Positions 46,801-54,623 of a stretch of 64,000 nucleotides of DNA are shown here, in pieces. The position numbers were made by a program, and so were the translations under genes. The stretch's first letter is position 1; every line of letters begins with the position of its first letter. A model generated the notes under the pieces. It searched no databases. It worked only from the letters and a program-made list of their open reading frames with translations, and was not told the DNA's origin. Origin of the DNA: Sphingomonas sp. A2-49 (GTDB lineage: Bacteria > Pseudomonadota > Alphaproteobacteria > Sphingomonadales > Sphingomonadaceae); contig NZ_JAJLPA010000002.1 of assembly GCF_025548555.1 (NCBI RefSeq), forward strand, positions 124,001 to 188,000. Reading direction: 5' to 3'.

Positions 46801-46863
46801 CTTCACAGAGGGCAGGGGCCGACCTTGCCAATATCTCCGACCGGCCTTCTCAAGCCTGCTTGA
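43840..46863 (+). CDS. Zn/Cd/Pb P1B-2 ATPase (ZntA/PbrA-like) with four HMA-like domains
   Basis: 1007 residues from ATG 43840, chosen because GAGGTGAT precedes it; the frame is open upstream. Four HMA-like units in tandem carry LDCQNEV (Cys at 25), LDCANEV (103), a degenerate LQARDQV without Cys (about 175), and MDCADEI (283): CxxE sites rather than CxxC. A Cys pair VCGCE lies in the linker before the fourth. The ATPase core has TGES, the membrane CPC at 642-644, DKTGT at 686, EHPIA and GDGVNDAPA, and the helix-8 Asp in DVGASLLVV. CPC plus that Asp is the Zn/Cd/Pb class. Usual ZntA has one HMA domain and about 730 residues. Exports metal from cytoplasm to periplasm. Confidence 0.95.
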   Translation: MTMTDSQDVQAGLPQWRFKIEGLDCQNEVRTLRDAVGPLIGEGTNLAFDTADGFMTVESGGSIDIAAIEQAVATTGMRAHLTPELASRSADGPWLFQIEGLDCANEVAKLKREIGSLVGGDTFLFFDTTQGRMTVARQARATVDDILDRLMSAGLRGTILGDPMVAALLFRIPELQARDQVAALTKELAPLVGEGALAFDTETGALTVLPNGADRAAITTAIGNTGLQASSKSEPSQATPSPALHAQPSEVCGCEPSGAEALSPPVPTHIVGGMVFRIHGMDCADEIAALKREVGPIVGEEALSFDLLNGRMAIGRAPDTELEARIEKAVQRAGLRAEPWIEGSTSDASVADDRRRRLQTWLTSASGVFSALGFAAHAWLVGGIVAAFEAGEAAAGSTPLISKILYTLAILAAVRYVAPKAWLSARRLRPDMNLLMMIAVAGAIGIGAWFEAATVSFFFALALALEAWSLGRARRAVAALMELAPLTARVRHEDGSEHDVPAGEVAMGAHLVIRPGEKVPLDGIVSTGESEVNQAPITGESVPVAKTIGAEVFAGTINGEGVLDVLTTKAANDTTLAQIIRMVGSAQSRRAPSEQWVEKFARIYTPVVMALALAVFLVPPLVFGSGWETWFYRALVLLVIACPCALVISTPVTIVAALAGAAKQGVLIKGGTYLETPARLQAIAMDKTGTLTRGEPQVVEFLPFDGRSVAELLGLAAALEARSEHPIARAILAKATEQALTFVPADELRAIMGRGVTGLVDGRDAWLGSRRFLDERTGGAQAALDHADRLASAGRTIVAVGLDDKVHGLIAVADTVRPEAKSIVTALHRAGVKHVVMLTGDNLATAQAIAMQTGIDEVKAELLPGDKVGAVEDLVRRFGSVAMVGDGVNDAPAMGRANLGIAMGAMGSDAAIETADIALMSDDLSKLPWLIRHSRATLAVVRQNVGFSLAVKLLFLALTLIGVASLWGAIAADVGASLLVVLNGLRLLHRGQGPTLPISPTGLLKPA

Positions 46864-47257
46864 TCAACTTTCACCCGACCAGTGATATTTTGGGCTTGAA
46901 GCAAATTCTTAGAGGCCGCCTGTGCGCAACTCCGACGAAGACCATGAACGCGATCCGTCGGACGCTCTTGTCACGCTCTTGTCACGCTCTTTCGCTCGAT
47001 AGGTATATTGTTGGGTCCGGCGCCAGCGGCTGCAGTCGGTACCGAGCTCAAAATATCCCGAAGAGAAGGTTGGGCACGCCTCAGTGGTTCTCGACGTCGT
47101 GGCGGCGTACATCATCGGGCATGATATTCAGATCGACTCTGGTATCGGAACACGTGCAGCTGGCACAAAGCATCCTTATCCCTTCCTTGCGGCGGGCTCC
47201 TCGAAGTGCTTCTAATCGCTCGACCCGTTACAAGGCGTCTCGTATGTAGTTCGGGGC
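46864..47257. other. stretch without a recognised gene
   Basis: 394 bases. It contains an 11-base tandem repeat CTCTTGTCACG at 46974-46995. No frame gives a recognisable protein, and there is no good ribosome site. It could contain decayed coding DNA between the ATPase and the protease gene. Confidence 0.4.
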
Positions 47258-47288
47258 TTGATCCTCTAGTAGCTGCAGCATGTAACTA
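47258..47288 (+). promoter_or_regulatory. MerR-type promoter of the protease-PDZ gene
   Basis: -35 TTGATC (47258-47263), 19-base spacer CTCTAGTAGCTGCAGCATG, -10 TAACTA (47283-47288). Dyad CTCTAG/CTGCAG. The gene begins 47-65 bases further on. Confidence 0.8.
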
Positions 47289-47352
47289 GAGCTCAACCCT
47301 CTCTGCAAATCGGTGAGAATCGATTGGAAATTTGGTGGAAAACAGAACTGAA

Positions 47353-48570
47353 ATGGAGACTAGCCGGTGCATCGCTCGGCGCTCGGCACTTAAGTATATC
47401 GGTGCTGGTCTCATCGTAACGAGCAATCCGCCTCCGCTGTGGGCGGCAAGGACCGAGAGCCGCGAGTCTTGGGCTGGCTTTGCCACGCCCCCAATCTGGC
47501 GTCCCCTGGAGGTCGGGACCGGCGACCTGCTGATCGTGCCGGCCAAGATGTCCGGCGTAGCGATCGAGGCGGTGCTCGACAGCGGGAGCGGCGCGTCCAT
47601 CATCAGCAAGCCGCTTGCTGCAAAGCTCGGAATGTCGAACCTGGAGCCGCGACGGATCAACGGCCTGAGCGGCAAGGCTCCAGTCGGACTGGTCCGCAAT
47701 GTCGAAGTTGTGCTTGGCGGACAAGCGCGTGTCCTGCCTTTTGCGGTTGTAGCCGATCTCGGGGCGATTTCCGCCGCGTTCGGACGCCCTGTCGATATGT
47801 TGCTCGGGGCGGATGTTCTTGCCGGTGGCTGCGTGGCGCTCGATTTCGCAACGCGACGGTTCGCATTCGAGAAGCCCGCCAGCTTCGTGGCGGGACCGGA
47901 ATGGACGGCACTTCCGCTCGGGCACGGTGCCAAACAGGAATTGTTCGTGCTCGCGTCCATCGCCGGTCTCGACCCGGTGCCGCTGATGCTCGATTTTGGG
48001 AGTTCGTCGGCGCTGATCCTCTCCTCCTCCTATATCGAGGCTCACTCCCTTCTTGCGGGCAAGACCGTCTCTACCGCCGCCCTTGGCGGGGTCGAGGGGG
48101 TGCAAATCGTCAAGCCGTTTACCGCCGACAAGGTAAGCCTGGGCGCGCTCTCGATCGCCGCGGTTCCGGCGCTTGCACTTGATCGTTGGACCTCTGCAAG
48201 CACACTGGGCAATATCGGTCTGCCGCTCCTGGGCCAATTCGACATCGTGCTCGATGTTTCGCAAGGGTGGTTGTGGCTACGGTCCGCACCGCCTCGGGCA
48301 CGATTGCCAATGTTGAAGGATCGAAGCGGCCTGGGTCTCGCCGCCTCCGCAACTGAACTGACCGTCGTACATGTGGCATCCGGCAGTCCCGCGGCTCAAG
48401 CGGGCTGGGGTGTTGGCGAGCACGTCGTAGCCGTGAACGGTCGTCCCATCGACGGCTCCTATACGCGGGGACTGCTTTGGCAGTGGCGCTACGGCCAAGC
48501 AGGAACTCGGGTGACGCTCAAGCTCGCGGACGGGACGACGCGGGTGCTCAAGCTCGCCGACTATTACTGA
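47353..48570 (+). CDS. exported retropepsin-like aspartyl protease with C-terminal PDZ domain
   Basis: 405 residues from ATG 47353 (GTG 47335, with GGAAA upstream, also possible). The N-terminus RRSALKYIGAGLIVTS looks like a twin-arginine or Sec signal. Two retropepsin-like halves follow: LIVPAKMSGVAIEAVLDSGSGASIISKPLAAKLG with the catalytic-type DSGSG, and LMLDFGSSSALILSSSYIEAHSL with DFGSS. GADVLAGGCVALDFATRRFAF follows the first Asp as the flap-side strand. The final 80 residues are a PDZ domain (LGLAASATELTVVHVASGSPAAQAGWGVGEHVVAVNGRPI). Periplasmic or membrane-attached. Controlled by its own MerR-type promoter; substrate unknown. Confidence 0.85.
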   Translation: METSRCIARRSALKYIGAGLIVTSNPPPLWAARTESRESWAGFATPPIWRPLEVGTGDLLIVPAKMSGVAIEAVLDSGSGASIISKPLAAKLGMSNLEPRRINGLSGKAPVGLVRNVEVVLGGQARVLPFAVVADLGAISAAFGRPVDMLLGADVLAGGCVALDFATRRFAFEKPASFVAGPEWTALPLGHGAKQELFVLASIAGLDPVPLMLDFGSSSALILSSSYIEAHSLLAGKTVSTAALGGVEGVQIVKPFTADKVSLGALSIAAVPALALDRWTSASTLGNIGLPLLGQFDIVLDVSQGWLWLRSAPPRARLPMLKDRSGLGLAASATELTVVHVASGSPAAQAGWGVGEHVVAVNGRPIDGSYTRGLLWQWRYGQAGTRVTLKLADGTTRVLKLADYY

Positions 48571-48628
48571 GAAGTCAGTCTGCGGCCACGGATTTAGCAG
48601 ATGCTAATGCGAGCGGGTCGCAAATCGC

Positions 48629-48659
48629 TTGACCCTCTACCTGCTAGAGGTTGTAGGAC
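48629..48659 (+). promoter_or_regulatory. MerR-type promoter of the FTR1 gene
   Basis: -35 TTGACC (48629-48634), 19-base spacer CTCTACCTGCTAGAGGTTG, -10 TAGGAC (48654-48659). The dyad is perfect here: CCTCTA-CCTGC-TAGAGG. Expected transcription start near 48666. Confidence 0.85.
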
Positions 48660-48719
48660 GATCGTATGTTCTCGTTCTACCCAAGCCCTGCCGCGAGTCC
48701 CTGCGCACGCGCGCAGGCT

Positions 48720-50684
48720 ATGATCCGCCGTCCGATGATGCGCCTTTTGGCACACGCACTAGCTATTTTGCTCGGCGTCTTAGCCCCGGCCACCCTCCGG
48801 GCCGAGCCGGCCGCCAATCCCAACGATGTGCAAACCGCATGGCGACTGCTCGACTATCTGGCGGTCGATTATGGCGGCGCGGTGGAGGGCGGCCGGATCA
48901 AGAACACCACCGAATATGCCGAGATGACGGAATTCGCGCACTCCGTATCGTCGCGGCTCGCCACGCTCCCGCCCAAGACTCAGCGTTCAGCGCTGCTCGC
49001 CGGCGCGGCGCGCCTGCAAGGCGTGATTGCCCGCAAGGGCACGCCGCAAGAGGTTGCGGCGCTTGCGCACGGGTTGGCGGTCGATCTGCTCCAAGCCTAT
49101 CCCGTGCCGCTCGCGCCTGCTTCCCCTCCTGACTTTGCGCGGGGTGCGGCCCTGTTCGGATCGACCTGCGCTGCGTGCCACGGTGCGACAGGGAACGGGC
49201 ATGGGCCGGACGCGGCGAAACTCACCACGCCGCCAATTGCGTTCACGGACGCCGAGCGCGCGCGCCAGCGGAGCGTGTTCGCGCTCTATCAGGCCATCAC
49301 TCAAGGCATCGACGGAACGGCGATGCAGAGCTTCTCCGATCTGCCAAACCAGGACCGCTGGGCGCTCGCATTTCGCGCCGGCAGCTTTGCTGTGACTGAC
49401 GAACAGGCGCGCGAAGGTGAGCGGCTGTGGAAGGCCGACCCTTCACTCCACAAGCGGGTGCCGGACCTGAAGACGCTCGTCGGGCTCACCCCCGCCGAGC
49501 TGGCGGATAGCATCGGCGAGAAGCGCGCGCTGGCTGTCATGGGTTTTCTGCGCCGTCACCCGGAAGCTGTGGTCGAACAAAGGCCGGCGTCGCTATCGCT
49601 CGTCCGCCAAAAACTCGCGGCAAGCGTAGATGCCGCCCGCAAAGGTGATCCCCGTGCCGCCAAGGAACTGGCGCTGTCGGCCTATCTCGACGGTTTTGAA
49701 GCGATTGAGCCAACGCTAGGGGCACGCGACGCGACGCTGCTCACCCGGATCGAAGGCGCGATGGGAGAGTATCGCGCCGCCGTAGATCAAGGTGCGGCGC
49801 TTGATGATCTGGAGAACCGCGCCCTCGTGCTGAACGGGTTGTTTGACGATGCCGAGGCGGCGTTGGCCCCCGGCGCATCCAGCGCCGCCTCGACGTTCCT
49901 CGGCGCGTTCACGATCCTGCTGCGCGAGGGTCTGGAAGCTCTGCTCATCGTGGTCGCCATGATCGCGTTCCTCCGCAAGGCGGAGCGGTCTGAAGTCCTG
50001 CCCTATGTGCATGGGGGTTGGGCCGCGGCGATCGTCGCGGGCCTGCTGACCTGGGTGGTCGCCACCTACGCGATCGGAATCAGCGGCGCGAGTCGGGAGC
50101 TGACGGAAGGGTTCGGATCGCTGTTCGCGGCCGTGGTCCTGCTCTCGGTCGGAATCTGGATGCACGGCAAGGCGCAGGCCGATCAGTGGCAACGCTATAT
50201 CCGGGCGAAAATGACGCACGCGCTGTCGGGGCGTTCGGCTTGGTTCCTGTTCGGACTCGCGTTCCTAGTGGTCTATCGTGAGGTGTTCGAGACGATCCTG
50301 TTCTATGCGGCGCTGTGGACCCAAGGGAGTGGCGGCGCGCTTTTGGCTGGTGCCGGGGTGGCCGTCGCGATGCTCGGCGTGATCGCCCGGGCGATGCTGC
50401 GCTACAGCCGACAACTCCCGATCGCCAAAGTGTTCGCTTATAGCTCGTGGCTGATGGCGGGCCTGACCGTCGTACTCGCCGGTAAGGGAGTCGCGGCGTT
50501 ACAAGAAGCGGACATCGTTGCCATTTCCCCGATCGCAGACCTACCCCGCCTTTCGATGCTGGGCCTGTTTCCGACCTGGCAGTCCATCGCCGCCCAGCTT
50601 TTGATGGCGGTAGCAATCGTCGTGGGCTTCTCACTCAACCGACTTAAGGGATTGCGCCCCCTTAACCCCGCGCCTGCTGAATGA
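48720..50684 (+). CDS. FTR1 family permease with cytochrome c domain (PbrT-like)
   Basis: 654 residues from ATG 48720, which begins a good signal peptide (MIRRPMMRLLAHALAILLGVLAPATLRA). ATG 48666 is in frame but coincides with the predicted transcription start, so it would be leaderless. A periplasmic helical region leads to a cytochrome c domain with CAACH (residues about 150-154). The C-terminal half has seven or so helices with the two FTR1 motifs REGLE (in LLREGLEALLIV) and REVFE. FTR1 proteins take up Fe3+; the same architecture is known as the lead-uptake protein PbrT. Driven by a metal box, so a Pb/Fe role is likely. Confidence 0.92.
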   Translation: MIRRPMMRLLAHALAILLGVLAPATLRAEPAANPNDVQTAWRLLDYLAVDYGGAVEGGRIKNTTEYAEMTEFAHSVSSRLATLPPKTQRSALLAGAARLQGVIARKGTPQEVAALAHGLAVDLLQAYPVPLAPASPPDFARGAALFGSTCAACHGATGNGHGPDAAKLTTPPIAFTDAERARQRSVFALYQAITQGIDGTAMQSFSDLPNQDRWALAFRAGSFAVTDEQAREGERLWKADPSLHKRVPDLKTLVGLTPAELADSIGEKRALAVMGFLRRHPEAVVEQRPASLSLVRQKLAASVDAARKGDPRAAKELALSAYLDGFEAIEPTLGARDATLLTRIEGAMGEYRAAVDQGAALDDLENRALVLNGLFDDAEAALAPGASSAASTFLGAFTILLREGLEALLIVVAMIAFLRKAERSEVLPYVHGGWAAAIVAGLLTWVVATYAIGISGASRELTEGFGSLFAAVVLLSVGIWMHGKAQADQWQRYIRAKMTHALSGRSAWFLFGLAFLVVYREVFETILFYAALWTQGSGGALLAGAGVAVAMLGVIARAMLRYSRQLPIAKVFAYSSWLMAGLTVVLAGKGVAALQEADIVAISPIADLPRLSMLGLFPTWQSIAAQLLMAVAIVVGFSLNRLKGLRPLNPAPAE

Positions 50685-50735
50685 CGTTAGCGACCGCTCT
50701 ATGTTGATTGAACGACCAATAAAGGCGCGTATCCG

Positions 50736-51608
50736 ATGACGGCTGCGTGCTCCTCTGGCGCGGATACCAGCTTCGTGTCGCTTGGCTACATCAAGGTGGC
50801 GTGGCTGGGAGTGGTCCAAGGAATAACCGAACTCCTCCCGATTTCCTCAACCGCTCACATGCGGATCGTGCCGGCACTGTTGGGCTGGCACGATCCTGGC
50901 ACCGCCTTCTCGGCGGCGATGCAGCTTGCAGCGCTAGTGGCCGTGATCAGCTACTTCCGGCAGGACGTCGCCCGGCTGGCAACCGGCTCTGTCTCCGCGA
51001 TCATGCAGCGAAAATTCCACGATGCAGAACTCCGGCTGTCTCTCTGGATTGGACTTGGCACGCTCCCGATCCTGTTTGCCGGAGCTGCGCTTAGCCCTGT
51101 CCTCAATCGATGTGCGTCGCCGCTTCGAAGTCTTACCGTAATCGGCTGGGCCTGCATCGGAATGGCGTGCGTGATGGCGCTGGCGGAGATCAGCGCTCGG
51201 CATCGCCGTACGGTCGAGAATGCGTCCCTTAGAGACGCGTTTTTGGTTGGTCTTGCTCAGGTTGGCGCCCTGATCCCTGGTGTTTCGCGGTCTGGTTCGA
51301 CCTTGAGTGCTGCGTTGGCGCTGGGATTTAAGCGTGAGGAAGCCGCGCGCTTCTCCTTTTTGCTCGGCATTCCAGCGATCGCCCTTGCCGGACTTAAGGA
51401 GCTGTGGGAACTTCATCGCGCAGGGCTCGACGTGCATGGCTGGTCAGTGCTGGCCGTTGGCCTGCTCACCGCCTCGATTGCCGCCTTCGCTGCAATTTGG
51501 GCATTGATGAGCGTTCTCGAGCGATTCTCGGCCTGGCCTTTTGTGATATATCGCGGCGTCCTGGGTATCTTTCTGCTTGTCATGATAGCACGAGGATCCC
51601 TGGGCTGA
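50736..51608 (+). CDS. uppP: undecaprenyl-diphosphatase (UppP/BacA, PbrB-like)
   Basis: 290 residues, eight helices. Signature blocks GVVQGITELLPISSTAHM (E and Q of the active site) and GALIPGVSRSGSTLSAALALGFKREEAARFSFLLGIPAI (PGxSRSxxT). Hydrolyses C55-PP to C55-P and phosphate in the membrane. In the pbr system of Cupriavidus, PbrB is such a phosphatase that supplies phosphate to precipitate periplasmic lead. It lies 51 bases after the FTR1/PbrT-like gene in the same orientation, so they are probably one operon. Confidence 0.93.
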   Translation: MTAACSSGADTSFVSLGYIKVAWLGVVQGITELLPISSTAHMRIVPALLGWHDPGTAFSAAMQLAALVAVISYFRQDVARLATGSVSAIMQRKFHDAELRLSLWIGLGTLPILFAGAALSPVLNRCASPLRSLTVIGWACIGMACVMALAEISARHRRTVENASLRDAFLVGLAQVGALIPGVSRSGSTLSAALALGFKREEAARFSFLLGIPAIALAGLKELWELHRAGLDVHGWSVLAVGLLTASIAAFAAIWALMSVLERFSAWPFVIYRGVLGIFLLVMIARGSLG

Positions 51609-51959
51609 CGCGATCGGCCTAGGTGTTGACGCGCCAATCTGGGGTCAGCCGGGAGCGATTTATCAGTTTGCAAGCAGATCGTACGCGACGGAGTAGGAAA
51701 AGCTTGTAGCTTGCCTGACGCTGCTTCGATAAGCTGGTGTACTCGATTGACTGCGGTGCGGGCGAGGGTACTCGATCACAACGCGGGGTCTTATAAGCTT
51801 GAGCTGCAGCTTTGCGGCACACCTCCATCAATCCGCCACTGGCGGTCAACATTCTGTCCCCATCGATAAGCCTGTCCGCTTACGCCGTTTCGTGATTATC
51901 AGATGCGAGCGCTGACGAACTCCTGAGGCCGACCACGTCGTAAACAGATCATCCGGAAA
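51609..51959. other. stretch without a recognised gene
   Basis: 351 bases between uppP and the FieF-like gene. Translations show no family. Nothing that I can name as a terminator or promoter. Confidence 0.35.
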
Positions 51960-52958
51960 ATGCCTGACATGTTTGTATCCACCACTCCTGACCCTGTCGG
52001 CGCACAGCGGATGAGTGCGGCCGAAACGGCGAAGCTGACGGCCCGTGTAACCTGGCTGTCAGTGTCAGTCGGTCTGTCGCTGGCATTGCTGAAGGCAGCC
52101 GTGTGGTGGCGTAGTGGTTCGGTTTCGTTGCTGGCCTCGGCGGCAGACTCGGGCCTTGATTTCGTGGCTGCGCTAGGCACATTCTGGGCGGTACGCGTCG
52201 CCGTTCTGCCCGCTGACGCCGAACATCGCTACGGGCACGGGAAAGCGGAAGCATTCGCCAGTCTGCTGCAGGCTGGATTAGTGTTCGCCTCTGCGGCGCT
52301 AATTGCGCGCGAAGCGATCACGCATCTTCTGCGCCCCCAGCCCGTACAGGACCAGGGCGGCGCTATCATCGTCATGATAGTGTCCGTGGCCGCCACCCTC
52401 GCTTTGGTGCGCGCCCAAGCCTCAGTGATCGCACAAACGCGCTCCGTTGCCATCAAGGGCGACCGCGCTCACTATGTTGCGGACCTGGTATCGAACGCTG
52501 CGGCGATCGTCGGTATCGGGCTTGCGCGACTCTCTGGCGAAGCAAGGTGGGACGCGCTGGCCGGCGTGCTGGTCGCCGGGTGGCTAATCAAGGGCGCGAT
52601 CAACGTGTTGCGCGAAGCGTCGAACGAGCTGCTCGATCGCGAGGTCGACGAAGCCGATCGACATCAGATCCTTAAGCTGGCGCTGGACGATCAGCAGGTT
52701 CTAGGCGTCCATCAGTTTCGAACCCGCGCCTCAGGGCCGTTCCTCCATATTCAGATGCACATGGAGTTGGAACCTGATCAGTCCCTTGCCGCTGCCCATG
52801 AAATTGTTGAGGCCGCAGAGCATCGCATTCTAGCTGCTTTCCCCAGCGCCGACCTTGTCATTCACGCAGACCCTTTCGGTTTATCAGAGCACCACGATCG
52901 GGATTTCGACGGGTTGTCGGTGGGAAGATATGCCAAGAACTTTCGCAACTCCGTCTAG
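51960..52958 (+). CDS. FieF-like cation diffusion facilitator
   Basis: 332 residues (start could also be the ATG at 52011). Six helices with the metal sites SLLASAADSGLDFVAA in helix 2 and DRAHYVADLVSNAAAIVG in helix 5 (HxxxD), HRYGHGKAEAFASLLQ between, and a cytoplasmic domain with VHQFRTRASGPFLHIQMHMELEPD and VIHADPF. Fe/Zn/Cd exporter of the FieF group, different from the two short CDF proteins and from CzcD in the first operon. Confidence 0.94.
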   Translation: MPDMFVSTTPDPVGAQRMSAAETAKLTARVTWLSVSVGLSLALLKAAVWWRSGSVSLLASAADSGLDFVAALGTFWAVRVAVLPADAEHRYGHGKAEAFASLLQAGLVFASAALIAREAITHLLRPQPVQDQGGAIIVMIVSVAATLALVRAQASVIAQTRSVAIKGDRAHYVADLVSNAAAIVGIGLARLSGEARWDALAGVLVAGWLIKGAINVLREASNELLDREVDEADRHQILKLALDDQQVLGVHQFRTRASGPFLHIQMHMELEPDQSLAAAHEIVEAAEHRILAAFPSADLVIHADPFGLSEHHDRDFDGLSVGRYAKNFRNSV

Positions 52959-53379
52959 CTCGGATTGCCAAAGCCGCGAGCGTTTCCCGCTGAATTATCG
53001 TAAAGTCGTTCTCTTCTAACCACGTTCATTTCGCATATATACCTGAGACCTACGTTCAACGACGCTGCGTTCACCAAACATCGCAACATCACGCTCGTTT
53101 CTGGCCTTTGCCATCAAGCTTACGTTGACTTATATGGACTTGTGACCGTCAGAAACAATCTAGGGGTTGCAAGCACGCTTTTTCATGCCTCGGACCGGCG
53201 TTCTCCATCGACCGCTACCCGACATCTTCAGTCGGCCGAGCGGTTTCACGTGCCGGCACACGCTCGGGCCAATTTCAGCGCGGCCGCGCGAGCACCAGCA
53301 AATGACAAAGGCCGGGTGCGGACGCTCTGCCATAACGGCGTCATGGTTGTTCTTTAAGCGGTTGCTAGGAGGACCGACG
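52959..53379. other. stretch without a recognised gene
   Basis: 421 bases. Starts relatively AT-rich around 53000-53060 and returns to GC-rich DNA. No protein family, IS end or RNA gene is apparent. Confidence 0.35.
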
Positions 53380-53505
53380 ATGCGCTCGATAAGCCCAGTA
53401 TTCGATGACGTCGTGATCGAGCGCATGGCAAGCGACCGCGCCCCGACTATTCAGGAGCCGATCCATGTGGCGGAGCGTATCTGGGCAGAAGGCGCTGCCG
53501 ATTGA
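53380..53505 (+). CDS. 41-residue ORF with strong ribosome binding site
   Basis: ATG 53380 follows AGGAGG with 7 bases spacing. The product starts MRSISPVFDDVVIERMASDR, then APTIQEPIHVAERIWAEGAAD, soluble and acidic. The same frame is open upstream but not convincing. Convergent with mucR. No family recognised. Confidence 0.45.
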   Translation: MRSISPVFDDVVIERMASDRAPTIQEPIHVAERIWAEGAAD

Positions 53506-53622
53506 TCGGCGTTTCGTTGCGGCTGCCTCGCGCCAACCGATCCCGGTAAGTTGATGTCGCTCCGCGCCGCTCAAGTGGCACTGCTAGGATCCAAACTGGT
53601 CGACAGCCATGGACTCTAACAA

Positions 53623-54123
53623 TTATCCGGTGACAGTCGACAGCTTCAACTTCGGCCGTTTAGGTGGGCTCGGTTGGGTCGTTGTAATCCGCAAGCCAGG
53701 TTTACGGCCCAGGCCAATTTTCTTTGCCATGGCGCGACGCGCAGCTGAGTACGCTTCCGCCACCATCGGATAATCGGGCTTCAACTTATACCGGCGCCGA
53801 TACTCTTCCTCGGTCAGACCATACCCGCCCAGATGACGGCGTAAGGTCTTGTACGGCTTGCCATCGATCATCGAAATGATGTGTTCCTTGGACGCCAGCG
53901 ACTTGCGCACTGACACCGCCGGGGTGAACAGGTCAGATGGAGTTTCCTCGATATCTACCGCGCTTGGCTGACCGATCAGTTGCAGCACGCTATCTCGCAT
54001 CGTGGCGAGGAACGCCGGCACATCCTCGGCCGAAGCGCGAGTGTTGGGGTTACTCAGCCAAGCGATCGTTAGCTCGGTTGCGAGTTCGATAACGCTTGGA
54101 CCAGTGTCAAACTCTGTAGTCAT
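53623..54123 (-). CDS. MucR/Ros family transcriptional regulator
   Basis: 166 residues. N-terminal half VIELATELTIAWLSNPNTRASAEDVPAFLATMRDSVLQLIG is the oligomerisation part of MucR. C-terminal half has SVRKSLASKEHIISMIDGKPYKTLRRHLGGYGLTEEEYRRRYKLKPDYPMVAEAYSAARRAMAKKIGLGRKPG. The first Cys pair of the Ros zinc finger is absent (ISMIDGK instead of xCLxCGK), so zinc binding is doubtful. Silencer-type regulator of alphaproteobacteria, often acting on AT-rich acquired DNA. It overlaps the HU gene by 4 bases. Confidence 0.92.
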   Translation of the reverse strand: MTTEFDTGPSVIELATELTIAWLSNPNTRASAEDVPAFLATMRDSVLQLIGQPSAVDIEETPSDLFTPAVSVRKSLASKEHIISMIDGKPYKTLRRHLGGYGLTEEEYRRRYKLKPDYPMVAEAYSAARRAMAKKIGLGRKPGLRITTTQPSPPKRPKLKLSTVTG

Positions 54124-54413
54124 GAACGACCCTTTGCGACGGGAAACTTGTCCCTGAAGGCTTTGGCCGGGACGAATACGACCTTGGTCGATGCAGCGAT
54201 CTCCATAGGCTCGCCAGTGCGTGGATTGCGTCCGGTGCGCGCGTTCGTGCCCTTGCTGGAGAATTTGCCGAACCCCGGCAACGACACTTCTTCACCGCGG
54301 GCAACCGCATCGCCGATACTGCCGAACACATGGTCGATCAGCGCGCGCGCCTTGACCGTGCTGAGGTCGCTTTCCGCCCCAACACTTCTCACGAGATCAT
54401 CCAGCTTCATCAA
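54120..54413 (-). CDS. HU/IHF family DNA-binding protein
   Basis: 97 residues: MKLDDLVRSVGAESDLSTVKARALIDHVFGSIGDAVARGEEVSLPGFGKFSSKGTNARTGRNPRTGEPMEIAASTKVVFVPAKAFRDKF, with PGFGKF and GRNPRTGE intact. Either of two ATG codons (54413, 54410) may start. Its stop overlaps the mucR start (ATGA), so the two are made together. Confidence 0.94.
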   Translation of the reverse strand: MMKLDDLVRSVGAESDLSTVKARALIDHVFGSIGDAVARGEEVSLPGFGKFSSKGTNARTGRNPRTGEPMEIAASTKVVFVPAKAFRDKFPVAKGRS

Positions 54414-54623
54414 CTCTCTCCATGTCTACGATTCATAACGTCGACGCATCTCAACATCGTTCATTCAGACCAATGCACCGCAAAAAATTACGCACGATTG
54501 TGCGCACGAGCGAGCGACTGTGTCGAGCCAGTATGTTCATCCGTCGGCGTCCTCCCTGTTTTCTCATCCGGTGTGAGTTCGAGTTTTCAGGCATTGAAGT
54601 TTACCGCGAGGATTGACCATGCC

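Noticed and set aside
46974..46995. Tandem CTCTTGTCACG as start of a CRISPR or iteron array
   Set aside because: Only two copies without spacers and no rep or cas genes nearby.
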